Source: Thalassospira sp. HJ
Lineage (GTDB): Bacteria; Pseudomonadota; Alphaproteobacteria; Rhodospirillales; Thalassospiraceae
Assembly: GCF_000948415.1 (NCBI RefSeq)
Contig: NZ_JYII01000019.1
Span: 269,154 to 333,153, forward strand
Direction of reading: 5' to 3'
DNA: 64,000 nt
This document shows positions 44,709 through 53,504 of this stretch, one piece after another. Made by a program: the position numbers and the translations under genes. The notes under the pieces are model-generated. The model made no database searches. It saw nothing but the letters and a program-made list of their open reading frames with translations, and was not told the origin of the DNA. Every line of letters begins with the position of its first letter. Positions within the stretch are counted from its first letter, which is position 1.

Positions 44709-45568
44709 CCGCCACCTCCCGATGCTTGCGGTCCAAGCGGGATCGGCTGGGAAATGGACGGCTGTGCGCCCCCATTTGCCGGCGGGATCAGGAATTGCTG
44801 GGGTGCGACGGCACCCGCCTGACCGTTACCGCCACCATTGGTCGGGGTCGACGCCGGGATGGGTGATGGCGTTTCGGTTGCGCCGCGTTCAATCGGCTCT
44901 GGCGGCTCTTTCGGGCCAAAGTTCCAGAAGAAGCGGAATGTCACGATGAACGGGTCAGCCCCGGGGTCAACACCCACAAAGAAATGATCTTCGGGCGCGC
45001 CAACATCAATCAGTTCGCGAGCAAAGGATCCGGCCTGGGCGATCTGCAGATTGTTTTCGATCTGGATCGTGCCTTTGTCTTCGATCTGACTGCCCATGAC
45101 CATTTCCATCTCGTAAGACGCATAGCCGTCCTCGTCGGCCAGCACTTCGGCCAGCTGACGCATGAAATCGGCCTGTCTTTCGCGGATCAGGATGGAGTTG
45201 TTATCAAACAGCTGATCGACATGCATGATAACTTCCATCAGCTTGCCCGGCTGAATGACTTCGACCCGCACGACCTTGATGGCAGTTTCGAAAAGATGTC
45301 CGAGCTTGTCCTGGGTTTCCTGGGCGGAAACCGTCGGCCCCTCGATCGAGGTCACGGTTTGCAGACTGGTTGTCGGCGGAAGAATGGCAGCAAAGGCAGA
45401 GGAAAGGCTTTCCTGCACTTCGCGGGTTTTGACCTCTTCAAAGGTCGAAATGGTATTGAGAAGAATGAAGAAGGCAAGCAGCAGAAGATAGAGCGCCAGA
45501 AACAACGCCACCGCCCCGTTCGCAGGGGGGGATGGTGGTGTCGGTCCGTCGTCCTCTATCTCCGCCAT
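44705..45568 (-). CDS. Degenerate MotB-like protein
   Basis: A 287-residue protein with a Pro-rich N terminus, one membrane helix (ALFLALYLLLLAFFILLNTIST, about 19-41) and a C-terminal region where MotB would have its peptidoglycan-binding domain. The helix has no aspartate, and the HTD motif and LSxxRA are missing, replaced by QIENNLQIAQAGSFARELIDVG and similar. The overall size and position and the pairing with the next gene make a MotB derivation plausible. It would not conduct protons on its own. Gly/Pro/Asn-rich sequence fills the end. Confidence 0.6.
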   Translation of the reverse strand: MAEIEDDGPTPPSPPANGAVALFLALYLLLLAFFILLNTISTFEEVKTREVQESLSSAFAAILPPTTSLQTVTSIEGPTVSAQETQDKLGHLFETAIKVVRVEVIQPGKLMEVIMHVDQLFDNNSILIRERQADFMRQLAEVLADEDGYASYEMEMVMGSQIEDKGTIQIENNLQIAQAGSFARELIDVGAPEDHFFVGVDPGADPFIVTFRFFWNFGPKEPPEPIERGATETPSPIPASTPTNGGGNGQAGAVAPQQFLIPPANGGAQPSISQPIPLGPQASGGGG

Positions 45569-45579
45569 GATAACGCCAC

Positions 45580-46221
45580 TTAGTTAAACATCGCGTCGAT
45601 GTCTGCCTGCGTTACGCCTTTTCCTTCAAGCTGCGGGCCGTTCAGCAAAGCTTCTTCGCCTTCGGCTTCCTTTTTCTGCCTCGGGTTGGCAGCAGCATAT
45701 TTGGCAATCTCGTCGCCAAACGCGGTCACAAGCCCTTCGACACGCTCTTCGATGGATTTCAGGGCCTTGATCACCTTGGTTGTGCGCTGGCCGGTGATAT
45801 CCTGGAAGTTACAGGCTTCGTAAACGCGCATGGTTGCGCCGGTTACGATTTCGGCTTGCTCGGGCGGCAAGGTGGATGCGAATTCCTCAAGCGCGTCCAT
45901 GGCGTCAAGGATTTCGTGGGTTGCCCCGGCCGTCGCATCAACAATCGCATCGAGTTCGTCGGTTGCGTTGGGAATGTATTCGGCCTTGATATCGTCCGGG
46001 CGAAGAGATGCGATTTCCGATTTCATCTTGCGGATGATGCCGGAAAGTTCATCAAGTTCGCCAAACAGGCGTTGCTGATCGTCGGACGGCTTGTCACCCA
46101 TGAAGCGCGACAGCTGGTCCATCAGCTCGGACAATTGTTCAACCTTCAGGTCATCGCCATCAAGGCGGGCCCGAAGGTCGTTCAACAATTGACGAAGTTC
46201 GTCTTTGGACGATTTAGACAT
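45580..46221 (-). CDS. cheZ: Chemotaxis protein phosphatase CheZ
   Basis: A 213-residue CheZ with the catalytic segment ACNFQDITGQRTTKV (D141 and Q145 correspond to the CheZ active residues) in a long four-helix arrangement and a C-terminal DIDAMFN-type peptide, the CheY-P-docking tail. It dephosphorylates CheY-P. It starts 35 bases after the cheY stop and ends 11 bases before the MotB-like genes. The Glu/Lys-rich linker between core and tail is typical of the family. Confidence 0.92.
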   Translation of the reverse strand: MSKSSKDELRQLLNDLRARLDGDDLKVEQLSELMDQLSRFMGDKPSDDQQRLFGELDELSGIIRKMKSEIASLRPDDIKAEYIPNATDELDAIVDATAGATHEILDAMDALEEFASTLPPEQAEIVTGATMRVYEACNFQDITGQRTTKVIKALKSIEERVEGLVTAFGDEIAKYAAANPRQKKEAEGEEALLNGPQLEGKGVTQADIDAMFN

Positions 46222-46256
46222 AGCGGTATCGCGGGACGTGTGCCCCGCGCTCCTGA

Positions 46257-46643
46257 TCAGAAATCACCAATGACAGTCTTCATCTTGCCTTTCAACGTCT
46301 CTGCGTTGAACGGCTTCACGATGTAGTTGGAAACGCCTGCCTTTTTCGCCATGACAACGTTTTCGGTCTTGGCTTCAGCGGTGATCATAATGAAGGGCAT
46401 ATCCTTCAATTTTGCGTCTGCGCGAACTTCTTTCAGAAGCTGGAGACCGGTCATCGGTTCCATATTCCAGTCAGAAATCACGAGGCTGAACGGAGCCTCA
46501 CGCAGTTTGCGAAGCGCCATGCTACCATCGGTCGCTTCTTCGATATTCGTAAAGTTGAGCTGCCGCAGAAGGTTACGGATGATACGCAACATGGTTTTGT
46601 AATCATCCACAATCAGGATCGGCATATTCGGATCGACGGCCAT
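46257..46643 (-). CDS. cheY: Chemotaxis response regulator CheY
   Basis: The single-domain receiver is 128 residues: acidic pocket D13/D14 (IVDD), phospho-acceptor D58 (VISDWN), T88 (MITAEA), and K110 (IVKPF), all at canonical CheY positions. No output domain. It is cotranscribed with cheZ and probably binds FliM (same cluster) when phosphorylated to change motor direction. The upstream neighbour motE ends 220 bases away. Confidence 0.95.
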   Translation of the reverse strand: MAVDPNMPILIVDDYKTMLRIIRNLLRQLNFTNIEEATDGSMALRKLREAPFSLVISDWNMEPMTGLQLLKEVRADAKLKDMPFIMITAEAKTENVVMAKKAGVSNYIVKPFNAETLKGKMKTVIGDF

Positions 46644-46863
46644 TCACAACTCCATCAGCTATCTGATCTCCCACGCCTGCCTACCATACTTCCGCATAGC
46701 GACAAGGCCCCTAATAATCGTGATGTACATATTTAAGTTTGGTTAATCAAGATGTTTAACCCACGATTAAATTCGCCACCACGTTGTCTTCTCTCAAAAT
46801 TTGTCCCCCACAGGCCACTCTTTCCCATTCGAGCCGTGCGGTCAATCTTTTGCAACAGTGCCG

Positions 46864-47592
46864 CTATTGCAGCGGCAGCATGTTGATATCCTGTTTGTAG
46901 GCCAGTTCAGACGTCAGCGCGCGTGCACGATCCGGCGTCATTTCCGACAGAACGGCAGCCGTATTGGCCTCGCGCATACCAAGAGCGACCTGAAGCAGGA
47001 TATCCATATCAAGATCGTTCCAGATGCGCGCAGCATCTTTCGGCTTCATTTTTTCATAAACGCTGATCAGCTTCTTGATGCGATCGTCTTCCTGCGCTTC
47101 CTTGGTCTCGACCAGACCTTCGATGGCCGATTTCAGGGATTTCATTTCCTCGATCTTGGCATCAATACGGGCTTCGGCAGCAGCAATCAGGCTTTCGCGT
47201 TCGTCAAGGCGCTGTTCCTTGCGATCAAGCTCGCCACGACGGACCGACAGGTTCTGCAGCAGGTCAATTTCTTCCTGGGTGAACAGGGTCGGATCACCGC
47301 CCAGCATCGGTGGCACATCGGTATCACCGGTCACGCCATCAATCGGCTCCCCTTCCATGGTAAGCCCTTCAGGGCTATCAAGGCCGGGATCTCCGTTTTC
47401 CGGGGTGGCTGCCTGTTCGGCTGCGGGATCAGGTGCAGGTGCCTGCGCCTGGGCCATCTGCACCATGCTCACACCTGATTTCTCTGCGGACTCAGTGGTC
47501 GCAGAGTCAGACGAAAACAGGTTGACCACCCGCATCGACAGCACCATCACGCCGACCAGTACGACCAACGGCAGAATACGCACACCTGACAT
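46864..47592 (-). CDS. motE: MotE family flagellar motor-associated protein
   Basis: A 242-residue protein with an N-terminal membrane helix (VRILPLVVLVGVMVLSMRVV), an Ala/Pro-rich flexible stretch (about 30-95), a coiled coil (NLSVRRGELDRKEQRLDERESLIAAAEARIDAKIEEM in two pieces) and a C-terminal MgtE-N-like domain (KPKDAARIWNDLDMDILLQV, REANTAAVLSEMTPDRARAL). This is the layout of MotE, a periplasmic chaperone for the stator protein MotC in rhizobia; here its partner is likely one of the MotB-like proteins. The symbol rests on architecture only. Confidence 0.8.
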   Translation of the reverse strand: MSGVRILPLVVLVGVMVLSMRVVNLFSSDSATTESAEKSGVSMVQMAQAQAPAPDPAAEQAATPENGDPGLDSPEGLTMEGEPIDGVTGDTDVPPMLGGDPTLFTQEEIDLLQNLSVRRGELDRKEQRLDERESLIAAAEARIDAKIEEMKSLKSAIEGLVETKEAQEDDRIKKLISVYEKMKPKDAARIWNDLDMDILLQVALGMREANTAAVLSEMTPDRARALTSELAYKQDINMLPLQ

Positions 47593-47744
47593 TCACACAC
47601 CCAAGCATGTCGGCACAAAGTGCCCATGCTCCTTCTCACTTGAATTCTTTCCATTCCGACAGAACGGGGTCCTGCCCTTTAGATAAAAAGAAAACTCATA
47701 ATCTCAAGGTCGCAAACCCCGCAAAACGCGTTGTTTGCGACTTC

Positions 47745-48443
47745 TTATCGAACCGACCGCAGCGCGGCCAGCAATTCACGTTCCGCTTCCGAGCGACCGG
47801 CATCTTCATCCTGATCATAGGGATCAGACACGTCAGCCCGGCTCCCGCCATATGATCCACCAGAACGTGCTGGCTCTTCACGGTCATAACCATCATCGGC
47901 CGGGCCGTTTGATCCGCGCTCGATCTCGCCCACCATACGGGCGGCAAGTTCTTCAGCGCGGGTTTCAACCCCGACACGATCACGGTCATCAATTACATCG
48001 TTACGGTCCTTGGCACCCATCATGCGGCCCAGACCAGCATTGGCAGAACCACCGGATCTAGGCGCATCAGCAGCCCCGGATTGAACGCCCTCGCCAGCGC
48101 CACCAGAAGTCCGGCGCCCGGAATTAACGTCTCGCGCAGCCTTTTCAAGGCGGTTGGCGATGCTTTCACCGCGATCAACCATGAAGCTCAGATCTTCATT
48201 CAGCGCTTCTGCCTTTTCGATGTCTTCGCGCAGCTTTTCACCGGAATGCTCCGCCATTTCCTTGAGTGCGGTGATCGACGTTTCCGCGCGCTCGTTGGCT
48301 GCATTGAACGCCGTCAGGAAGTTCTGCATGTCTTCGCGGCTGCGCCGAAAGGCCGCAAGCTTGCGGTTCAGAATAATCGCGTACACGATCGTCGCCACCA
48401 GCAGAACGATCATCACGAGATCCAGATAGAACGCGAAGTCCAT
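47745..48443 (-). CDS. DUF6468 domain protein next to fliM
   Basis: A 232-residue protein with one N-terminal helix (YLDLVMIVLLVATIVYAIILNRKLA), a coiled-coil DUF6468-like domain (about 30-110: RRSREDMQNFLTAFNAANERAETSI then ALNEDLSFMVDRGESIANRLE) and a Ser/Gly/Asp-rich C-terminal half of low complexity. The ATG at 48443 shares one base with the fliM stop (TGATG), a translational-coupling arrangement. The family is of unknown function; its position suggests a motor or assembly role. Confidence 0.8.
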   Translation of the reverse strand: MDFAFYLDLVMIVLLVATIVYAIILNRKLAAFRRSREDMQNFLTAFNAANERAETSITALKEMAEHSGEKLREDIEKAEALNEDLSFMVDRGESIANRLEKAARDVNSGRRTSGGAGEGVQSGAADAPRSGGSANAGLGRMMGAKDRNDVIDDRDRVGVETRAEELAARMVGEIERGSNGPADDGYDREEPARSGGSYGGSRADVSDPYDQDEDAGRSEAERELLAALRSVR

Positions 48444-49594
48444 CACTTGTCTTCCTCGTTTAAGCGCGCACGATCACGAACCTGAATGGCAATCCTGTCA
48501 CCCTTGCGCCCCATCAACCCCTTGAACAGGGGAACATCCCCGCATCGCACCTCGACCGGCGAGGTCGGACTGGTATTAAGAACCAGTCGGTTACCAACTT
48601 CAAGGTTGATCACATCGCCCAGCGCCATGATCTGCTCGTCAAGGACGGCCAATAGATTAACATGGGTCTGCCAAAGCTCATTTGCGAGGTGGTTTTCCCA
48701 AATGGAGTCACGACCGAACTTCTCACCCATGAACATCTGAAGCAGAAGTTCACGAACCGGCTCCAGCGTCGCATAGGGGATCAGCAGCTCAAGCCGGCCA
48801 CCACGGTCTTCCATGTCGATGCGAAGTTTTGCCACGATGGCAGCGTTGGCATGACGGGCAATGGTGGCAAAACGCGGGTTGGTTTCAAGGCGCTCGAACC
48901 GGAAGGTCACCGGGCTCAGCGGGTCAAAGGCCGCCGACAAATCACCCAGAACCACATGGATCATACGTTCGACAAGGTTACGTTCAATCGTGGTGTAGGG
49001 ACGTCCTTCAATACGCATCGCCGCCGTACCGCGACGACCGCCCAAAAGAACGTCCACGATCGAATAGATCAGTGCCGAGTCAACCGTCAGCAGCCCATAG
49101 TTATCCCATTCCTCGGCCTTGAACACGCCAAGCATGGCCGGCAGCGGGATCGAGTTCAGATAATCACCGAAACGCAAAGACAGAATGTTATCGAGCGAGA
49201 CTTCAACGTTGTCCGAGGTAAAGTTACGAAGCGAAGTCGACATCATACGCACAAGGCGGTCAAACACGACTTCAAGCATCGGAAGTCGTTCATAGGCCAC
49301 CATCGACGAGTTGATGATTGCCTGAATGCCTGACTGGTCGCCGGCACCCGAGCCGTCATCAAAGCCAAGAAGACTGTCAATTTCGTCCTGGTTCAGAACG
49401 CGCGCAGATGTGCCACCGCCCATGGCTTCGGCCATATCATCGCCGCCGTCACCATCGTCGCCGTCATCATCGCCGAGCATGGATTCCCATTCGGCGGCCA
49501 TGTCCTCGCCGCCGTCGTCTCCACCCTCGTCATCGCCGCCTGCCATGGCTTCCCATTCAGCGGCGAGAGCATCATCATCTTCTTCATCAGCCAT
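48443..49594 (-). CDS. fliM: Flagellar motor switch protein FliM
   Basis: A 383-residue FliM. The CheY-P-binding motif LNQDEIDSLLGF, normally at the extreme N terminus, is at residues 67-78, after an acidic extension of 66 residues rich in D/G/E that contains two AAEWEAM/AAEWESM repeats (about 11-17 and 33-39). The remainder is typical: YERLPMLEVVFDRLVRMMSTSLRNFTSDNVEVSLDN in pieces, GGRRGT, and a C-terminal FliN-like domain. It forms the C-ring switch with FliG/FliN. fliL precedes it by 42 bases. Confidence 0.95.
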   Translation of the reverse strand: MADEEDDDALAAEWEAMAGGDDEGGDDGGEDMAAEWESMLGDDDGDDGDGGDDMAEAMGGGTSARVLNQDEIDSLLGFDDGSGAGDQSGIQAIINSSMVAYERLPMLEVVFDRLVRMMSTSLRNFTSDNVEVSLDNILSLRFGDYLNSIPLPAMLGVFKAEEWDNYGLLTVDSALIYSIVDVLLGGRRGTAAMRIEGRPYTTIERNLVERMIHVVLGDLSAAFDPLSPVTFRFERLETNPRFATIARHANAAIVAKLRIDMEDRGGRLELLIPYATLEPVRELLLQMFMGEKFGRDSIWENHLANELWQTHVNLLAVLDEQIMALGDVINLEVGNRLVLNTSPTSPVEVRCGDVPLFKGLMGRKGDRIAIQVRDRARLNEEDK

Positions 49595-49636
49595 CAGCGA
49601 TTGCTTCCTGAATTTGGCATTCGGGCCGCTACAAGA

Positions 49637-50176
49637 TTATTGTACCAGCATTTCCTTGAACAAAACGTCGTTAATCTTCGCGGGCTTGGCCGCAGCACTC
49701 ACCCGGATCAGCAGCTCTTCGCGCAGCCTGAACATGCCTTCGGACCCGGATAGATCCTCTGGACGCAGTTCGCGAAGGTAAACCTGAAAGTTGTCAACAA
49801 TGCGCGGCATCATCTGTTCGACCTGCGGCAGCATTCCCTGATCGGAAACTTCCAGACTGACGCGGATCTTGAGGTAACTCTGCTTTCCGCCACTGGTATT
49901 CAAATTGACGAGAATCTCCGGCAGATCGACGAAACCGACATTTTCCGGAACACCCGGGGCTTCTTCGATTGAGTCTTCGGTAATGACTTCCTCGGTCTGC
50001 TCGCCACCGCCACCGGTCAGCATGTCGATCACTGGCTGCAACAGGCCCGTGAAATACGCCGCCGCAGCACCGCCAAGCAACAGCAGCACAAGCAGAATGA
50101 CCACGACCAGCATCTTCTTGCTGCGACCACCGCCACCACCATCGTCCATTTCTATTTCGTCGACGTCGTCACCCAT
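49637..50176 (-). CDS. fliL: Flagellar basal-body protein FliL
   Basis: From the ATG at 50176 the protein is 179 residues: acidic N terminus, a Gly/basic stretch, one membrane helix (MLVVVILLVLLLLGGAAAAY) and the FliL periplasmic domain (VNLNTSGGKQSYLKIRVSLEVSDQG ... FRLREELLIRVSAA). A longer in-frame start at 50248 exists, but a sigma-54 site at 50221-50236 predicts transcription from about 50209, past that start, which supports 50176. FliL surrounds the stator units. First gene of the long minus-strand motor cluster. Confidence 0.93.
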   Translation of the reverse strand: MGDDVDEIEMDDGGGGGRSKKMLVVVILLVLLLLGGAAAAYFTGLLQPVIDMLTGGGGEQTEEVITEDSIEEAPGVPENVGFVDLPEILVNLNTSGGKQSYLKIRVSLEVSDQGMLPQVEQMMPRIVDNFQVYLRELRPEDLSGSEGMFRLREELLIRVSAAAKPAKINDVLFKEMLVQ

Positions 50177-50220
50177 CGCTTCGCGAATTCCTGCCTGTGA
50201 AGTTCTGTCTTTTGTATCCA

Positions 50221-50236
50221 GCAAACACTGTGCCGG
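50221..50236 (-). promoter_or_regulatory. Sigma-54 promoter for fliL operon
   Basis: Minus strand reads CCGGCACAGTGTTTGC: GG and GC doublets 12 bases apart, with TTGC exact at -12 and CGGCAC (one difference from TGGCAC) at -24. Confidence 0.65.
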
Positions 50237-50612
50237 ATTAAAAGCCATAACGCTATCACGTTAAAAATCTGTTGCGTTTCCGTCCACTGGCTATTTGCCA
50301 ACCCCGGAAATTTTCGCCTTTCCCCGCCATATGTTCAGCCCCGCCCGCCAAAACAATAGCCAGCCCATACCCGTCGGAAGAAATTGCCGGATAACGTCCG
50401 TGCACCGCAGAGCCCCGACGAGGCGGGCTTGCGGTGGAAGGCCTTAACCCCCCAAAAGCACCCTATCATCGTGCCTTTTACAGTAAACCCGGCAATCCTT
50501 TGCCAGCACCAGACAGTGGCTTCGGCACTTTCTGCCAAATCATGGCAGAAACACGCCCGGCAACAAATGCCGAATTCAACATTTATATCTTTAAATCAAT
50601 AACTTAATCAAA

Positions 50613-50629
50613 TTGGCACGCGGCTCGCA
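50613..50629 (+). promoter_or_regulatory. Sigma-54 promoter for flgF operon
   Basis: TTGGCACGCGGCTCGCA: perfect -24 TTGGCACG, -12 TCGC for TTGC, with 12-base spacing of the GG and GC doublets. Predicted start of transcription about 50640, leaving a 33-nt leader to flgF. Confidence 0.75.
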
Positions 50630-50672
50630 TTCCTGATGGACAAGATTTCGGTCCTGAAAGGGAAACTCGACC

Positions 50673-51431
50673 ATGGAAAACGTTTCATATATTGCACTGT
50701 CCCGTCAGAAGACGCTGCGCAGCATGATGAACAACCTGTCGCAGAACATGGCAAACATGAACACGACCGGTTACAAAGAGCAGCGCATGATGTTCACTGA
50801 CTGGATCGCAAAGAACAAGGATGCACCGTTCCGTGGCGAACGCGAAATTTCTTTGGTTCAGGACATCTCGCAATATCGCAACACCACCGTTGGTACCATT
50901 GAACATACTGACCGTCCGCTGGATGTGGCACTTAGCCAGCCGGACATGTTCTTTGCCGTCGAAACGCCCACCGGTGTGCAATATACCCGTTCAGGCAACT
51001 TTTCGCTGGATCCAGGTGGTCAGCTGATCACCAATGACGGCTATCCGGTTTTGAGTGATGCCGGTCAGCCGATGTTCTTTAACGAGGCCGATGGCCGGAT
51101 CGAGATCAAGGGCGATGGCACCATTTCCACTGATATCGGTCAGATCGGCAAATTACAGGTCGTGACCGTCGACAACGTTCAGGAAATGACCGTTACCGGT
51201 AACACCCTGTATCGCGCACCGGAAGGTGACGACAACCAGGACGCGGTTGAGGTTGTCGAAAACCCCGGCATCGTTCAGGGGGCATTGGAAAAATCCAACG
51301 TCAATCCGATCAGCGCCATGACGCAGATGATTGACGTGCTTCGTACCTACCAATCGGTCAGCCGCTCTCTTGAAAGCGAGAACGAGCGCCAGCGCAATAT
51401 GATCAACAAACTCGGGGATGTCCGCGCCTGA
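50673..51431 (+). CDS. flgF: Flagellar rod protein FlgF
   Basis: A 252-residue rod/hook-type protein: MENVSYIALSRQKTLRSMMNNLSQNMANMNTTGYKEQ at the start, a central VQYTRSGNFSLDPGGQLITNDGYPVLSDAGQP and the C-terminal QGALEKSNVNPISAMTQMIDVLRTYQSVSRSLES, the two-ended rod signature. It forms part of the distal end of the proximal rod. flgG follows 66 bases later; the DNA upstream contains a sigma-54 site. Confidence 0.95.
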   Translation: MENVSYIALSRQKTLRSMMNNLSQNMANMNTTGYKEQRMMFTDWIAKNKDAPFRGEREISLVQDISQYRNTTVGTIEHTDRPLDVALSQPDMFFAVETPTGVQYTRSGNFSLDPGGQLITNDGYPVLSDAGQPMFFNEADGRIEIKGDGTISTDIGQIGKLQVVTVDNVQEMTVTGNTLYRAPEGDDNQDAVEVVENPGIVQGALEKSNVNPISAMTQMIDVLRTYQSVSRSLESENERQRNMINKLGDVRA

Positions 51432-51497
51432 TAGGCCGCAGGAACCCAACCATTAAGAATTCAAGCGCAGATCCTGCGCAATCGAAGGAGAAGACAG

Positions 51498-52283
51498 ATG
51501 CGGTCACTTGATATCGGCGCCCTGGGCATGCAGGCACAGTCCACCAACGTGGATGTGACCTCGCACAACATCGCCAACATGACCACCACCGGCTATAAGC
51601 GCCAGCGCGCAGAATTCCAGGACCTGCTTTATCAGGACCTGCGCCGCGCAGGCTCGCCATCATCTGATACCGGAACCATCGTTCCGACCGGTGTTCAGGT
51701 TGGTCTTGGTGTCAAAACCGCTGCAATCGGCCGTTACATGGGTCAGGGTTCTTTGACCATGACCGAGAACGAGCTTGATATCGCCATTCAGGGTCGCGGT
51801 TATCTTCAGATCGACTTGCCGAGCGGCGAGACGGCCTATAGCCGTGATGGTACGCTGAAACTTGATGCCAATGGTGCGTTGGTAACCAAGGACGGCTTTG
51901 CGGTTCAGCCGGGCATCACGGTTCCGGCCAATGCCCGTTCGGTGACAATCAACTCCAGCGGTGAAGTTTTTGCCGAGATCGATGGTCAGGTCGCGCTTCA
52001 GAACCTTGGCCAGATCCAGCTTGCCACCTTTATCAACCCGCCGGGCCTGAACGCACTTGGCGATAACCTCTTCCTTGAAACGGAAGCATCTGGCCAGGCA
52101 AATGTCGGTGCGCCGGGTGATGTTGGTTTCGGTACGGTTCAACAGGGTTATCTTGAATCATCGAACGTTAACGTGGTTCAGGAAATCACCAACCTGATCA
52201 AGGCACAGCGTGCCTATGAGATGAACTCCAAATCCATTTCGACCACCGACGAGATGATGAGCGCAGTCAGCAACCTGCGTTAA
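51498..52283 (+). CDS. flgG: Flagellar distal rod protein FlgG
   Basis: A 261-residue protein with MRSLDIGALGMQAQSTNVDVTSHNIANMTTTGYKRQRAEFQDLLY, the FlgG N terminus, internal TENELDIAIQGRGYLQI and SRDGTLKLDANGALVTKDGF, and a C-terminal GYLESSNVNVVQEITNLIKAQRAYEMNSKSISTTDEM. GGAG lies before the start. It builds the distal rod. Operon flgF-flgG-flgA-flgH, all in the same direction. Confidence 0.97.
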   Translation: MRSLDIGALGMQAQSTNVDVTSHNIANMTTTGYKRQRAEFQDLLYQDLRRAGSPSSDTGTIVPTGVQVGLGVKTAAIGRYMGQGSLTMTENELDIAIQGRGYLQIDLPSGETAYSRDGTLKLDANGALVTKDGFAVQPGITVPANARSVTINSSGEVFAEIDGQVALQNLGQIQLATFINPPGLNALGDNLFLETEASGQANVGAPGDVGFGTVQQGYLESSNVNVVQEITNLIKAQRAYEMNSKSISTTDEMMSAVSNLR

Positions 52284-52391
52284 TTTCTGGCTTAAGAAGC
52301 TTTTGGTTTGCGCAAGTCGCTGTCATTTGATTGGCGAACTTGCGCAAACTGTATTTACGCGATGTATACCGTTCCGTGGTATAGTAGGCGG

Positions 52392-53399
52392 ATGAAGATA
52401 AAGAACATTATTCTCGCGCTCGCGATTTTGCCCGCACTTGCGTCTCTGAGCTTTCTGACAGAGGGCGCATACGCACAATCATCGCAAGGCAGCAATCTGC
52501 GCAACAATCAGCAGAACGCTTCTTCTATCTTCCTCAAACCCGATGCGCTTGTCGAAGGCGAATACGTCACCCTTGGCGATCTGTTTTCCGGGATAGATCC
52601 ACAACAACAGGACATCGCTGTTGCCCATGCGCCACAACCAGGCAAGCAGACCATTCTGGACTACCGCTGGCTATATGGTATTGCGCAGCGCCATAATGTT
52701 GAATGGCGCCCCCGTACAACTGCCGATCAGGTCCTGATTACCCGCGCAAGTCAGGTTATCACGATTGATGAAATTCGTGATTCGGTTGAAGTAGCGCTGG
52801 TTGATCATGGCATCCAACGCCCGTTCATTGTCGACCTTTCAAGTGACAATTTCCAACTTCACCTGCCGGTTGATGCAAAGGCCCTTGTTGAGATCACTGC
52901 GCTTGAAATCAATTCACGCACGCAGCGCTTTGTCGCCAGTGTTACCACCGGCGCCCAGACAGCCCAACAACGCACATATCGCATCAGCGGCAAATATTAC
53001 CCGCTTACCAGTGTGCCGGTTCTGGTCGAACCGGTTTCGCGCGGCTCTGTCATTCGGGCCGATCAGGTGGAGTATCGCGATTTCCGCTCCGAACGCGTTC
53101 CGGCCGGTGCCATTCGCGACATCAATGACGTGATTGGCAAGGAAGTCACACGCCCCTCCAACCCCAATGAACCGCTGATGTTCCGGGATTTGAGCAACCC
53201 TATTCTGGTTCGGCGCGGCGCGCTTGTGATCATTCGCCTTGTAACAGCCAATATGGCCCTGACCGCACGCGGTAAAGCGATGGAAAACGGATCACTCGGT
53301 GATGTCATTCGGGTCGTCAACCAGTCGAGCAACAAGACCATTCAGGTCGAAGTCGTTGCTGAAAATGAAGTGCGCGCCCTACCCGCCATGTCGCAGTAA
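52392..53399 (+). CDS. flgA: Flagellar P-ring assembly chaperone FlgA
   Basis: From the ATG at 52392 (AGGCGG upstream) the protein is 335 residues: signal peptide (ILALAILPALASLSFLTEGAYA), an N-terminal region of about 150 residues, and the C-terminal SAF-type FlgA domain (about 205-330: VPVLVEPVSRGSVIRADQVEY, VRRGALVIIRLVTANMALTARGKAMENGSLGDVI). FlgA guides FlgI subunits through the periplasm into the P ring. Longer than the 219-residue Salmonella protein. Confidence 0.92.
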   Translation: MKIKNIILALAILPALASLSFLTEGAYAQSSQGSNLRNNQQNASSIFLKPDALVEGEYVTLGDLFSGIDPQQQDIAVAHAPQPGKQTILDYRWLYGIAQRHNVEWRPRTTADQVLITRASQVITIDEIRDSVEVALVDHGIQRPFIVDLSSDNFQLHLPVDAKALVEITALEINSRTQRFVASVTTGAQTAQQRTYRISGKYYPLTSVPVLVEPVSRGSVIRADQVEYRDFRSERVPAGAIRDINDVIGKEVTRPSNPNEPLMFRDLSNPILVRRGALVIIRLVTANMALTARGKAMENGSLGDVIRVVNQSSNKTIQVEVVAENEVRALPAMSQ

Positions 53400-53504
53400 T
53401 CTGCACGACTTCGCACGTTTTCACCCGGCAAGCTTTTCCCCTTCTTCCGCCCAATAATTGGCACGGTAATTGCGTTAACAAATGCAGGAACCCAGGAGGA
53501 ATTC

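Larger units (their letters stand above)
50177..50672. other. Divergent regulatory region between fliL and flgF
   Basis: It contains two sigma-54-type promoters facing away from each other, with predicted start sites near 50209 (leftward) and 50640 (rightward), each about 33 nt before its gene. Between them lie about 400 bases with no gene and a perfect 8-bp hairpin TTCTGCCA/TGGCAGAA (50530-50550). This size fits upstream binding sites for a sigma-54 activator, although none could be named. Confidence 0.6.

Noticed and set aside
50248..50248. Start of fliL at 50248
   Set aside because: It has no ribosome-binding site and lies upstream of the predicted transcription start near 50209.
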